Origin: Cohnella sp. SGD-V74
GTDB taxonomy: Bacteria; Bacillota; Bacilli; Paenibacillales; Paenibacillaceae
Reading direction: 5' to 3'
Assembly: GCF_003001675.1 (NCBI RefSeq)
Contig: NZ_PVYW01000022.1
Coordinates: 93,896-157,895 of the forward strand
DNA length: 64,000 nucleotides
In this document: piece after piece, positions 34,540 through 42,069 of the stretch
Numbering within the stretch: the stretch's first letter is position 1
Layout of the letters: each line of letters opens with the position of its first letter
Notes under the pieces: model-generated
What the model was told of the DNA's origin: nothing
Databases searched by the model: none
What the model saw: the letters and a program-made list of their open reading frames with translations, nothing else
Made by a program: the position numbers and the translations under genes

Positions 34540-36147
34540 TTATTGGGCTGTCAGCGTCAAGTTCGCGTTCACGACGTTCTCGAACTGTCTGAAGTGCTCC
34601 TCGAAGCCTTGCAGCGAACCGCTCACCGCCGTCACCTGCGGACGCGGGAACAGGCTGATGACCGGCGCCTGCTGGGCGACCCGCTCGTTGATCTGCAGTG
34701 CCAGGTCATGTCTCGATTGCGGGTCTCCGGCCTTCTTCAGCTCCTCCAGAAGCCGGCTCGTTTCCTCGTCTTTGTAGCCGCCGTAGTTGGCTCCTCCATC
34801 GGACGAATACTGTCCCGACAGCACGGCGTATTCTTCGCCGAAGGTACTCCAGGCTTCTATGGAAGCGTCCCAGTCTCCGGACTCGCGAGCCGTCTCGATC
34901 AGGCTGTAGTCGCCGTGCTGCACTTCCGCCTTCACGCCGATTCGGGTCCATTGGCTTTGCAGCGCTTCTCCCAGCGCCTTGTCGCCGCCCCAGGTCATCA
35001 AGCGCACCGTTAACGGTTTTCCGTCCTTGTAGCGAATGCCGTCGGACTCCTTGAGCCAGCCCGCCTCGTCCAGAAGCCCGGCCGCTTTATCCGCATCGAA
35101 CTGGCTGTATACCGCGTTTTTCGCCGCGGCGTAGGCCGGATTGCTGCCTAGCCAGGTCGTCACGGGCGTGCTCTGCCCTTCGGCGGCCAGAATGACCAGT
35201 TCGTCGCGATCCGCGCCCCAGGAGAGCGCCTGCCGGACGCGGACGTCCTGAAGCTGCGGCTGGCTCAAGTTCAGATAGATCGTCTGCGTCGAGGCGGCCG
35301 GAGCCGCGGACAGATACACTTCTTTATTATCCTTGAACTGGGTCAGACTGGAGACGGGCACGTTAAGCGTCACATGGCTGCGTCCGCTCAGGGCGGACAG
35401 CACCCTCGTCTGCTCGTCGCTGATTTCCTCGAACACGACGGTTGGAATCGTTGGCTTCCGTCCCCAATAATCTTCATTGATCGCCAAAACCATTTTCTGC
35501 TTCGGAGCGAACTCCGTCACTTTGTACATCCCGGTAAGATCCATCGTCGCGACATCCTCGTGGGAAGCCTCGTCGTTATGAATAATCGTCTGATAATAAG
35601 ACAGATTCAGCGGTACGGGCAGATGCTCGCGATTGGTTCTCACCTGCAGCGTATAATCGTCGAGCTTGGTAATCGTTAGATCGTTCAGGAACGGCTGGGC
35701 CTGCAGGTCCAGCGATTTGGAACGCTCCAGCGAAGCGATGACTGCGTCCGCGTTAACCGCCTTGCCGCTCCAGAAGCGGACCTCCGGTCTCAGCTTGATC
35801 TCCCAGGTCGTCGGATCGACCTCTGTTGCGCTCTCCGCGAGGGACGGCTCGACTTCGCCGCCCGCATTTACCTTGAACAGCGCTTCCCCCGCTCCGATGT
35901 TTCTCAGATAGCTCGAGGTCAGCGGCTTGACCGGATCCAGACTGGCGTTGATTTCCTGGCCGATGACGACCAGCTCCTGCGGCTCTGCGCCGCTTGCCTG
36001 CGGACTGGGCGAGGCTTCGCTCTGCGTCGCGCTTCCGGCCGGAGACGAGCTCGCGGGCGAGCCGTTACCGGTATTCGAATTGCCGCCGCTGCAGCCGGCA
36101 ACCGCCAAACTCAATCCTAATAGGACAACAGACCATAGCTTCCTCAT
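34540..36147 (-). CDS. Family-5 (peptide/nickel/opine) binding lipoprotein of the metallophore importer
   Basis: 535 residues. A lipoprotein signal peptide ends in AVAGC, and a Ser/Ala-rich linker runs to about residue 50. The rest has the family-5 solute-binding fold (EPSLAESATEVDPTTWEIKL, then VRQALSWGADRDELV). The family includes NikA and CntA as well as peptide-binding proteins. The ATG at 36147 has GGAG at a spacing of 6. It sits directly behind the two biosynthetic genes, so its ligand is probably the metal complex of the product (inference). Confidence 0.88.
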   Translation of the reverse strand: MRKLWSVVLLGLSLAVAGCSGGNSNTGNGSPASSSPAGSATQSEASPSPQASGAEPQELVVIGQEINASLDPVKPLTSSYLRNIGAGEALFKVNAGGEVEPSLAESATEVDPTTWEIKLRPEVRFWSGKAVNADAVIASLERSKSLDLQAQPFLNDLTITKLDDYTLQVRTNREHLPVPLNLSYYQTIIHNDEASHEDVATMDLTGMYKVTEFAPKQKMVLAINEDYWGRKPTIPTVVFEEISDEQTRVLSALSGRSHVTLNVPVSSLTQFKDNKEVYLSAAPAASTQTIYLNLSQPQLQDVRVRQALSWGADRDELVILAAEGQSTPVTTWLGSNPAYAAAKNAVYSQFDADKAAGLLDEAGWLKESDGIRYKDGKPLTVRLMTWGGDKALGEALQSQWTRIGVKAEVQHGDYSLIETARESGDWDASIEAWSTFGEEYAVLSGQYSSDGGANYGGYKDEETSRLLEELKKAGDPQSRHDLALQINERVAQQAPVISLFPRPQVTAVSGSLQGFEEHFRQFENVVNANLTLTAQ

Positions 36148-36189
36148 TCTTGTCTCCACTCCATATCGATATCGATTTTCGTATCCGTC

Positions 36190-37029
36190 TTATATGACAT
36201 CCGTTCCTGTCCGCCCGCTGCCGGCAACATAACAGTAGAGCGGCGTATCGGCCGCGCTGAACTGCGTAAAAGGAAACGGCTCCGCGACCAGCGCCGTCAC
36301 GCCCTGCCCGACGAATCGGGCCGCGACCGCGCTTCCCGTCTGCGCGTAGACCGTCAGCGGAATGTCCTTCTCGCGCGCTCTCTCCACAATCCGGTCGAAC
36401 GTGCCGTTGCTCAGCGTCATCGCCGTGCAGATGACGCTGTCCGCCCGGTGCAGCACCTTCTCCATATCCTTCTCGACCGGCACTCCCCCTTGCGTCCGCT
36501 CAAGCTGCAGATCGCAGGGCAGGCAAGTTCCCCCTCGCCGCACGATAGCTTCGACGAGCGGATTGACTACGCCGATCAGCGCCACCCGCTGCCCGGACCG
36601 AATGTCCGCCGTATCCGCGATAAGCGCGTCCCGAAGCTCGGCTTTCTGCAGCGGCGTGCCGGACGGAATCGTCGCTATCTGGCCGCAATGCTCCCGATGC
36701 GGATAGACGCAGCCGAGATAGGCGTCCATCGCCGCGATCTGCACCGGCAAGCTCTCGTCCCGCAGCGCCTCGTCAAGACTGCGCCCGGACCATTGCGCCG
36801 CCGCGCCGGCCGTTAATTGCTCGGCCGTATGCGAGCAAGCGCCGAAATAAGACTCTACCCGCAGCAGCAAATAATAGTTATGATACTTGACCGCGGAGGA
36901 CGGAAACTGCGTCGTCTGATAGATCGAAGAGGCTCCGGTGATCGGCAAGGAATCGGGCCTCGGCCCCAGCTCTCCCCGCAGAATGGCTTCCTTCAAATCG
37001 GCGATCCCGCGCAGCGAAGGCGCACTCAT
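36190..37029 (-). CDS. DUF364-type protein (putative heavy-metal chelation, Rossmann-like domain)
   Basis: 279 residues. An N-terminal region includes SSAVKYHNYYLLLRVESYFG, and a C-terminal Rossmann-like half runs from about residue 140 (GQRVALIGVVNPLVEAIVRR, then LHRADSVICTAMTLSNGTFD). This is the arrangement of DUF364 proteins, described as putative heavy-metal chelation proteins from structure; the true reaction is unknown. Inside a Zur operon between the ATP-grasp and importer genes, it could process the chelator or release the metal from it. The start at 37029 overlaps no gene and uses the GGGGG at the end of the ATP-grasp gene. Confidence 0.72.
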   Translation of the reverse strand: MSAPSLRGIADLKEAILRGELGPRPDSLPITGASSIYQTTQFPSSAVKYHNYYLLLRVESYFGACSHTAEQLTAGAAAQWSGRSLDEALRDESLPVQIAAMDAYLGCVYPHREHCGQIATIPSGTPLQKAELRDALIADTADIRSGQRVALIGVVNPLVEAIVRRGGTCLPCDLQLERTQGGVPVEKDMEKVLHRADSVICTAMTLSNGTFDRIVERAREKDIPLTVYAQTGSAVAARFVGQGVTALVAEPFPFTQFSAADTPLYCYVAGSGRTGTDVI

Positions 37030-37034
37030 CGGCT

Positions 37035-38294
37035 TCACCCCCGCTGCTCCGAAGGAGCGAAGCTCAGCGCGATCCGGCCAAGCGCTTCCTCTGCGTAGCG
37101 TCTGGCGTTAAGCCCCTCCGCGTCCTGCGCGACCACGTGTCCCAAGTAGCAGGCGTTGTCGATCGGAGGCTCAATCCGCTTGCCGGCGCAATCGTCCAGC
37201 TTGTAGCGGACGATGCGTTCGTCCGCTGCAAGCGTCTCGACTCCCCGAACGCTCTCGACGACGCCTCCTTGCGGCGGGACGAGAAACGAGACGGCCGCGC
37301 TGGAGACGCCGCGATCCCCGGAAGCGACGACCGGCCGCATGCCGAGAGACAGGTCCACGAACGCGCGAAGCAGATCGATTCCCGTCACGCGCTCGATCAG
37401 CTCGACGATGTAATTTCCCGCCGTGCGCGGATTGATCTCGACGATGCGCGGTCCGTCCGCCGTCAGCTTCACCTCCGTGTGGGCGATGCCGTGATCGAAC
37501 CCGACGGCCCGCAGCGCGTCGCGCACGAATTCCTCCGTCCGGGCGCGGGTCTCTTCCGTCAAGTCGGCCGGGAACATATGGCCGTTCTCGATAAAGTAAG
37601 GAGTGCCCGTCACCGACTTGTCCGTAATGCCCAGAATCTCGGTCTCCCCCTGATAGCTGACGCTTTCCACGCTGACCTCGTCGCCGGCCATATAAGCTTC
37701 GAGCAAATACGTCCGATCTCGCTCCTGTTCTCTGAAATTAAGCGGGAACGCTTCGAGCGCCTGGTAAGCCGCCTCCAGCTTGCTGTCGTTCGAGATCAAG
37801 CTGACGAACGCGCTGGACGCCAGATCCACCGGCTTCAGCACGAGCGGATAACCGATGGCGGCCGCAGCCTCTGCGACCTCCTCCCGCGATTGCGCCAGCC
37901 GGTATCCTGGATTGGCCAAGCCGGCCCGATCGAGCGCGAGGCGCATCAGATGCTTCTGCCGCACCGTCTTCACCTGAGCCGGGAACGGACAAGGAAGCCC
38001 GAACGCTTGCGCCACCTCTCTGACCGTCTCTATGTAGTAATCGCATACCGTAATGACGCCGTCGAAACGGTAAGGACGCAAAAACTCGATCAGCCCGGGA
38101 ACGTCGTTCGTCTCCGTCACGAGAACCGAATCCGCATGGCGAAGCACCGGATGCTTCTCCGTGCTGTGAGCGCTTTGGTAATGCTCCGGCCTGCGGGCAA
38201 CGAAGGTGTACGTATGTCCGAGCGACTTCAGGAGCGGGGGAAGCAGATTGCCGCTCGCCCCGACCCAGCTTTCGATCATTAGCAGATGTGCCAC
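37035..38294 (-). CDS. ATP-grasp ligase, first gene of the Zur-controlled metallophore operon
   Basis: 419 residues. An N-terminal pre-ATP-grasp domain is followed by the ATP-grasp core with the lysine-containing GYPLVLKPVDLASSAFVSL, EAYMAGDEVSVES and the Mg-binding GPRIVEINPRTAGNY. It is of the amino-acid (carboxylate-amine) ligase type, forming amide bonds through an acyl-phosphate. It would join amino-acid units of a small chelator. The start is GTG at 38294 with AAGGAG at a spacing of 7. A Zur box lies 17 bases upstream. Confidence 0.85.
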   Translation of the reverse strand: MAHLLMIESWVGASGNLLPPLLKSLGHTYTFVARRPEHYQSAHSTEKHPVLRHADSVLVTETNDVPGLIEFLRPYRFDGVITVCDYYIETVREVAQAFGLPCPFPAQVKTVRQKHLMRLALDRAGLANPGYRLAQSREEVAEAAAAIGYPLVLKPVDLASSAFVSLISNDSKLEAAYQALEAFPLNFREQERDRTYLLEAYMAGDEVSVESVSYQGETEILGITDKSVTGTPYFIENGHMFPADLTEETRARTEEFVRDALRAVGFDHGIAHTEVKLTADGPRIVEINPRTAGNYIVELIERVTGIDLLRAFVDLSLGMRPVVASGDRGVSSAAVSFLVPPQGGVVESVRGVETLAADERIVRYKLDDCAGKRIEPPIDNACYLGHVVAQDAEGLNARRYAEEALGRIALSFAPSEQRG

Positions 38295-38310
38295 GTTGAA
38301 TCTCCTTTAT

Positions 38311-38325
38311 ACGTAATTTTTACGA
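38311..38325 (-). promoter_or_regulatory. Zur box upstream of the metallophore operon
   Basis: TCGTAAAAATTACGT on the minus strand matches the Zur consensus TCGTAATNATTACGA at 13 of 15 positions. It lies 17 bases upstream of the GTG of the first gene, so a bound repressor would block the promoter or early elongation. Confidence 0.75.
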
Positions 38326-38363
38326 TAATTGTCGATAGTGCAAATCCCGATTCGATCGCCGGA

Positions 38364-38633
38364 CTACCAGCTTGCCTTTTTCACGCCGGGGATTTGTCCC
38401 CGATGAGCCAGCTCGCGGAATACGATACGCGATACCTTGAACTTGCTCAAGTATCCCCTCGGCCTTCCCGTCACTTCGCAGCGGTTGTGGAGCCGGGTCG
38501 GCGAAGCGTCCCGAGGCAGCTTGCTCAAGCCTTCGTAATCCTTGTTCTCCTTAAGCTGCCTTCTGAGTTCCGCATACCGGGCAACAGTAGCCTGCCTTTT
38601 CAATTCCCGGATCACTTTCGACTTTTTAGCCAT
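38364..38633 (-). CDS. rpsN: Ribosomal protein S14, zinc-independent (C-minus) form
   Basis: 89 residues, the long S14 form (MAKKSKVIRELKRQATVARY, ending GQIPGVKKASW) with a single Cys in LHNRCEVTGRPRG instead of the zinc-binding four-Cys set. It replaces the zinc-containing S14 in zinc-poor cells. GAGGTGAGG precedes the ATG, and a Zur box lies 19 bases upstream of the start. Confidence 0.94.
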   Translation of the reverse strand: MAKKSKVIRELKRQATVARYAELRRQLKENKDYEGLSKLPRDASPTRLHNRCEVTGRPRGYLSKFKVSRIVFRELAHRGQIPGVKKASW

Positions 38634-38651
38634 AGCAACCTCACCTCTAAT

Positions 38652-38666
38652 TCGTAATAATTACAT
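38652..38666 (-). promoter_or_regulatory. Zur box upstream of rpsN
   Basis: ATGTAATTATTACGA on the minus strand keeps GTAATNATTACGA of the Zur consensus; only the first two positions differ. Confidence 0.8.
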
Positions 38667-38760
38667 TTAATATAACAATAGGCTCCTTGATTGTAAAGAT
38701 GACCTCGTATTTTATTTCAACGGGACCGCGGCCATAAACGTTGGCTATCCCGTCCTGCCG

Positions 38761-39363
38761 CTAATCCCGGCCTACTTTGTACAGGTTGTCGCAGATGCGG
38801 TTCAGGAGAGCGGCCTCGTGACTGACCACGATGACGCCTATATTTCTGCTCCTGCATATCCGGAGAAACGCGTTCCAGATTTTCGCTTGCGTAATGGCAT
38901 CCAGCATCGTCGTCATTTCGTCGGCGATAATGTACTTCGCAGCCGGATTAAGCGCCCGAACGATGCAGAACCGCTGCAGCTGCCCGCCCGACAGCTCCAA
39001 CGGCCAGCGCTTCAGCCATTCGTCCCGAATTTCAAAGGCGTCCAGAATGTCTTGGGAAGGCGTGTATGATTCCGTCAAAACATCCTCCATGCGCCACTTG
39101 GGGTTGATCGCTTTCTCCGGGTGCTGATAGATGAGCTGCACCGGGCGAAAAGCGTTCCGCTTCAGCTCGCCCCCTCCTACCGTCACGCGACCGTTCCGAG
39201 GCTTGATGTATCCTGCGAGTATTCTGGACAGCGTCGTTTTGCCGCAGCCGCTGTACCCGGATAATCCGAGCACTTCGCCGGGCGCCACGGATAGATGGAT
39301 ATCCTTAAAAATCCAACGCTCCTTTTGATAGTAGTAGCCCAGATTTTCTCCGATCAGCGGCAA
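38761..39363 (-). CDS. NikE/DppF-type ABC ATPase of the second Zur-controlled importer
   Basis: 200 residues, short for the class: Walker A LSGYSGCGKTT, signature LSGGQLQR, Walker B YIIADEMTTMLD, H-loop VVSHE. It lacks the usual C-terminal oligopeptide-binding extension. The start is TTG at 39363, where AAGGAGGAGG stands 6 bases upstream; it overlaps the partner ATPase gene by 59 bases. It is the last gene of the five-gene importer operon. Confidence 0.85.
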   Translation of the reverse strand: MPLIGENLGYYYQKERWIFKDIHLSVAPGEVLGLSGYSGCGKTTLSRILAGYIKPRNGRVTVGGGELKRNAFRPVQLIYQHPEKAINPKWRMEDVLTESYTPSQDILDAFEIRDEWLKRWPLELSGGQLQRFCIVRALNPAAKYIIADEMTTMLDAITQAKIWNAFLRICRSRNIGVIVVSHEAALLNRICDNLYKVGRD

Positions 39364-40168
39364 TGCGAACCTCCTCCTTTCCTTGAAGCTCCAAATCAAA
39401 ATCGTTGTCAGGCAGCGCCCGCCAGAGCCTTCGGGTAAACTCCGTCCGCAATTGCCGGCCTGCGCCTTCGAATGCCGCCGCCTCGGAGATTTCCACCGTT
39501 CTGCCTTCTTCGATTACGGCAACCCGATCGGCGATTTCCAAGGCGGACATAAGATCGTGGGTAATCAGCATGACTCCCGCTCCTTCGCTCGCCAACTGCT
39601 TCAATTGCTTCAGGATTTCGGCCAACGCTTCCGGATGGATGCCGGGCGTCGGTTCATCCGCAATGACCAGCCGCACGCCCTCGCGCACGCTGGTGGCGAA
39701 CAGCACCCGGCGAAGCATTCCTCCCGACAGCTCATACGGGAACAACCTCCCGTCGCTCGCTTTTAATCCGTATCGTTGAAACAAAGCTTGCTGTACGCTA
39801 GGCGCATCCGCTCCCAGGCCGATCCGGACTTGCTTTCCCACCCGCATCAGCGGATCGAGATAATTGACCGACTGGGGGATAAAGGAAATTTCCCGGCCTC
39901 TCAGACGCGCCTTTCGCTCTTCGGTCAGAGGTTCGCCGCGGTACGCGATGTTCCCCCCGCAGACGGCGTTACCGGGCAAAATGCCCAGCACGGCATGGGC
40001 CAGCAAGCTTTTGCCCGAGCCGCTGGACCCGACGACAGCCACGATTTCTCCCTCTCTAATTTCCACGTTCAGATCGGAGATCGGATGGATCACCCTTTTT
40101 TTCGTACCCTTAAAGTATTGGGAGAAGCCGATCGACAGGTGTTCTACTTGCAGCAGCGCGTCGCTCAT
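39305..40168 (-). CDS. NikD/DppD-type ABC ATPase of the second Zur-controlled importer
   Basis: 287 residues: Walker A GSSGSGKSLLAHA, signature ELSGGMLRR, Walker B LVIADEPTPGIHP, H-loop LITHDLM. Here LSGGM and DEPTPGIHP depart slightly from LSGGQ and DEPTSALD. A C-terminal extension of about 50 residues is of the peptide/nickel class. It lies 12 bases after the permease gene. Confidence 0.87.
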   Translation of the reverse strand: MSDALLQVEHLSIGFSQYFKGTKKRVIHPISDLNVEIREGEIVAVVGSSGSGKSLLAHAVLGILPGNAVCGGNIAYRGEPLTEERKARLRGREISFIPQSVNYLDPLMRVGKQVRIGLGADAPSVQQALFQRYGLKASDGRLFPYELSGGMLRRVLFATSVREGVRLVIADEPTPGIHPEALAEILKQLKQLASEGAGVMLITHDLMSALEIADRVAVIEEGRTVEISEAAAFEGAGRQLRTEFTRRLWRALPDNDFDLELQGKEEVRIAADRRKSGLLLSKGALDF

Positions 40169-40180
40169 GGTATCCCCCTC

Positions 40181-41014
40181 CTATTCATGCGAGCTGGCAG
40201 GCTCCAGCAAAATGCGGATCCGCTCGCCGATGCTGTCGAAGCTTTTGATGACGACGACCAGCAGCAGCCCCGGAAACACGACCAGCCACCATTTTCCCGT
40301 AGAAATATGACTCATCGCCTCGGACAGAATGATGCCGATAGCCGGCGTTTGCGGAGACAGTCCGAATCCCAAAAAAGTCAGCGCCGCTTCATGCAGAATG
40401 ACGTGCGGAAACATCAGCAGAAACCCGATCAGAATTTGCGGGAAAATCGCCGGCCAGATGTGCCTGCGGGCAATGTACCAGGCGGACTTCCCGCAGCTTC
40501 TGGAAATTTGAATATACTCGGCGTTTTTGACCTGCAAAACCTCGGAGCGCACGACTCTCGCAAGCGCGGTCCAGTGAGTCAGCGAGATGCCCAGCACGAT
40601 TCCGTAGATTCCCCCGCCCGCGATGAAGCAGATCAAAATCATGAATACAAGATGAGGCATGCCGATGAACAGATCGATAATCCACGAAATGACCGCGTCC
40701 GCCGCTTTGCCGAAAACGGCTGCGCACGTTCCCATCACGATCGCGACGACTACGCTGATGACCGAGGCCAAAGCCCCGACCGACAAGGATAATCGCAGCC
40801 CCTTGATCGTCCGGGTGAACATATCTCTGCCGAGCCAGTCCGTGCCGAACGGGTGCTCCCAGCTCGGCGGCAGGTTTCTGGCCACGCTCAGGCGAAGATT
40901 GTCGTTGCTCAGCCAGAAGCCGAGAAAGAGAAGAAGCAATAGAAATGCGGCGGAAGACGCCGCCAGCAGCAGCATCGTTTTCCGGACGTTCCATCCTTCC
41001 TGTACGCTCAACAT
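40181..41014 (-). CDS. NikC/DppC-type ABC permease of the second Zur-controlled importer
   Basis: 277 residues, six helices, with the class motif PFGTDWLGRDMFTRTIKGLR and the EAA loop SRSCGKSAWYIARRHIWPAI. It begins one base after the stop of the other permease, so translation is coupled. Confidence 0.89.
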   Translation of the reverse strand: MLSVQEGWNVRKTMLLLAASSAAFLLLLLFLGFWLSNDNLRLSVARNLPPSWEHPFGTDWLGRDMFTRTIKGLRLSLSVGALASVISVVVAIVMGTCAAVFGKAADAVISWIIDLFIGMPHLVFMILICFIAGGGIYGIVLGISLTHWTALARVVRSEVLQVKNAEYIQISRSCGKSAWYIARRHIWPAIFPQILIGFLLMFPHVILHEAALTFLGFGLSPQTPAIGIILSEAMSHISTGKWWLVVFPGLLLVVVIKSFDSIGERIRILLEPASSHE

Positions 41015-41015
41015 G

Positions 41016-41984
41016 CTAGACCGCTCCCTTCATCCGCGGATCCACGACCTTGTTTAAAATATCCGCGATCAAATTCCCGGCAAACACGAACAAGGAACTG
41101 ACCAGAATGATCCCGACCATCAGCGGCAAATCGCCCTTCAAGCCGGCTGTCGTCAACGTGCTTCCGAGCCCCGGATAGGCAAACACCTGCTCCGCGAGCA
41201 TGGAACCGCCGAACAGCTCGCCGAAATAAGCGAATTGCAGGGAGATGGCCGGCAGGATGGAGTTGCGGAAGCCGTGGTTTTTGAAAATCTGCCATTTGCT
41301 CTCCCCTCTGGCCTTCGCAAAAACGATGTATTCCGAGTTCAGAATGTCGATCATTTTCTCCCTTGTGTGCATTGCCACATTGGCGACTCCCAGAATGCTG
41401 AGCGTCAGCGCCGGCAGCGCGAAATGATGCACCCTGTCTATAAATCTTACTTCGCTCTCCAGCACCCCGGCCGGAACCGCCAAGCCTACGGGAAACCATT
41501 TGAGCCAGACGGCAAACACGATCAACAAGATGAGACCCATCCAGAAAATCGGCGTGGACACGAGCGTATAGCTGTACCATTTGATGATTCTGTCAATGAG
41601 CTTGCCCCTGTGGACGGCGGCGATTACGCCAAGACTGTATCCGATCCCCCCGGACAGCAGCCATGCCGCCCCCATCAGCGCCAGCGAAGTCAGAAACCGG
41701 CTTTGGATAATGTCGAGCACGGGGCTGCGGTATAGCAGGGAGGTGCCGAAGTTGCCTTGCAGCAGCGAGCCGGCCCAGGAAAGGTATTGCTCAACGGGGC
41801 TCTTGTCCACGCCCCAATATTGCTTGAACTTCTCGATCTGCTCAGGCGACGCGGAGGTGTCCCCGCCGATATAGGCATTGACCGGGTCCATCGGGGATAG
41901 GTGGATCAAGGAAAAGGTTAGAATAGACAGTCCGATCAGCAAAGTCGCCACTCGAACCAAACGAATTGCAATGCTTTTGGCCAC
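41016..41984 (-). CDS. NikB/DppB-type ABC permease of the second Zur-controlled importer
   Basis: 322 residues with the family opening TFSLIHLSPMDPVNAYIGG, six helices, and the EAA-type loop AKARGESKWQIFKNHGFRNS. The start is GTG at 41984, preceded by AAAGGGGGG; a longer frame would run through the hairpin at 42006-42052. It follows the binding-protein gene by 85 bases. Confidence 0.88.
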   Translation of the reverse strand: MAKSIAIRLVRVATLLIGLSILTFSLIHLSPMDPVNAYIGGDTSASPEQIEKFKQYWGVDKSPVEQYLSWAGSLLQGNFGTSLLYRSPVLDIIQSRFLTSLALMGAAWLLSGGIGYSLGVIAAVHRGKLIDRIIKWYSYTLVSTPIFWMGLILLIVFAVWLKWFPVGLAVPAGVLESEVRFIDRVHHFALPALTLSILGVANVAMHTREKMIDILNSEYIVFAKARGESKWQIFKNHGFRNSILPAISLQFAYFGELFGGSMLAEQVFAYPGLGSTLTTAGLKGDLPLMVGIILVSSLFVFAGNLIADILNKVVDPRMKGAV

Positions 41985-42005
41985 TATGGCCCCCCTTTCC
42001 GCACA

Positions 42006-42052
42006 GGAAAGGGAGTTTCGGAAGCGGAGGCTTCCTGCAACTCCCTCTTTCC
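42006..42052 (-). terminator. Intercistronic hairpin after the binding-protein gene
   Basis: GGAAAGAGGGAGTT pairs with AACTCCCTTTCC (one bulged base), and the loop holds a second small stem, GGAAGC/GCTTCC. No T-run follows, so it is more likely an mRNA-stabilising or attenuating hairpin than a full terminator. Confidence 0.55.
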
Positions 42053-42069
42053 CGGCTATCATGAATGAA

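Noticed and set aside
28747..38294. A staphylopine/bacillopaline (cnt) operon
   Set aside because: The transport genes fit, but no nicotianamine-synthase-like (CntL), opine dehydrogenase (CntM) or racemase (CntK) gene is present.
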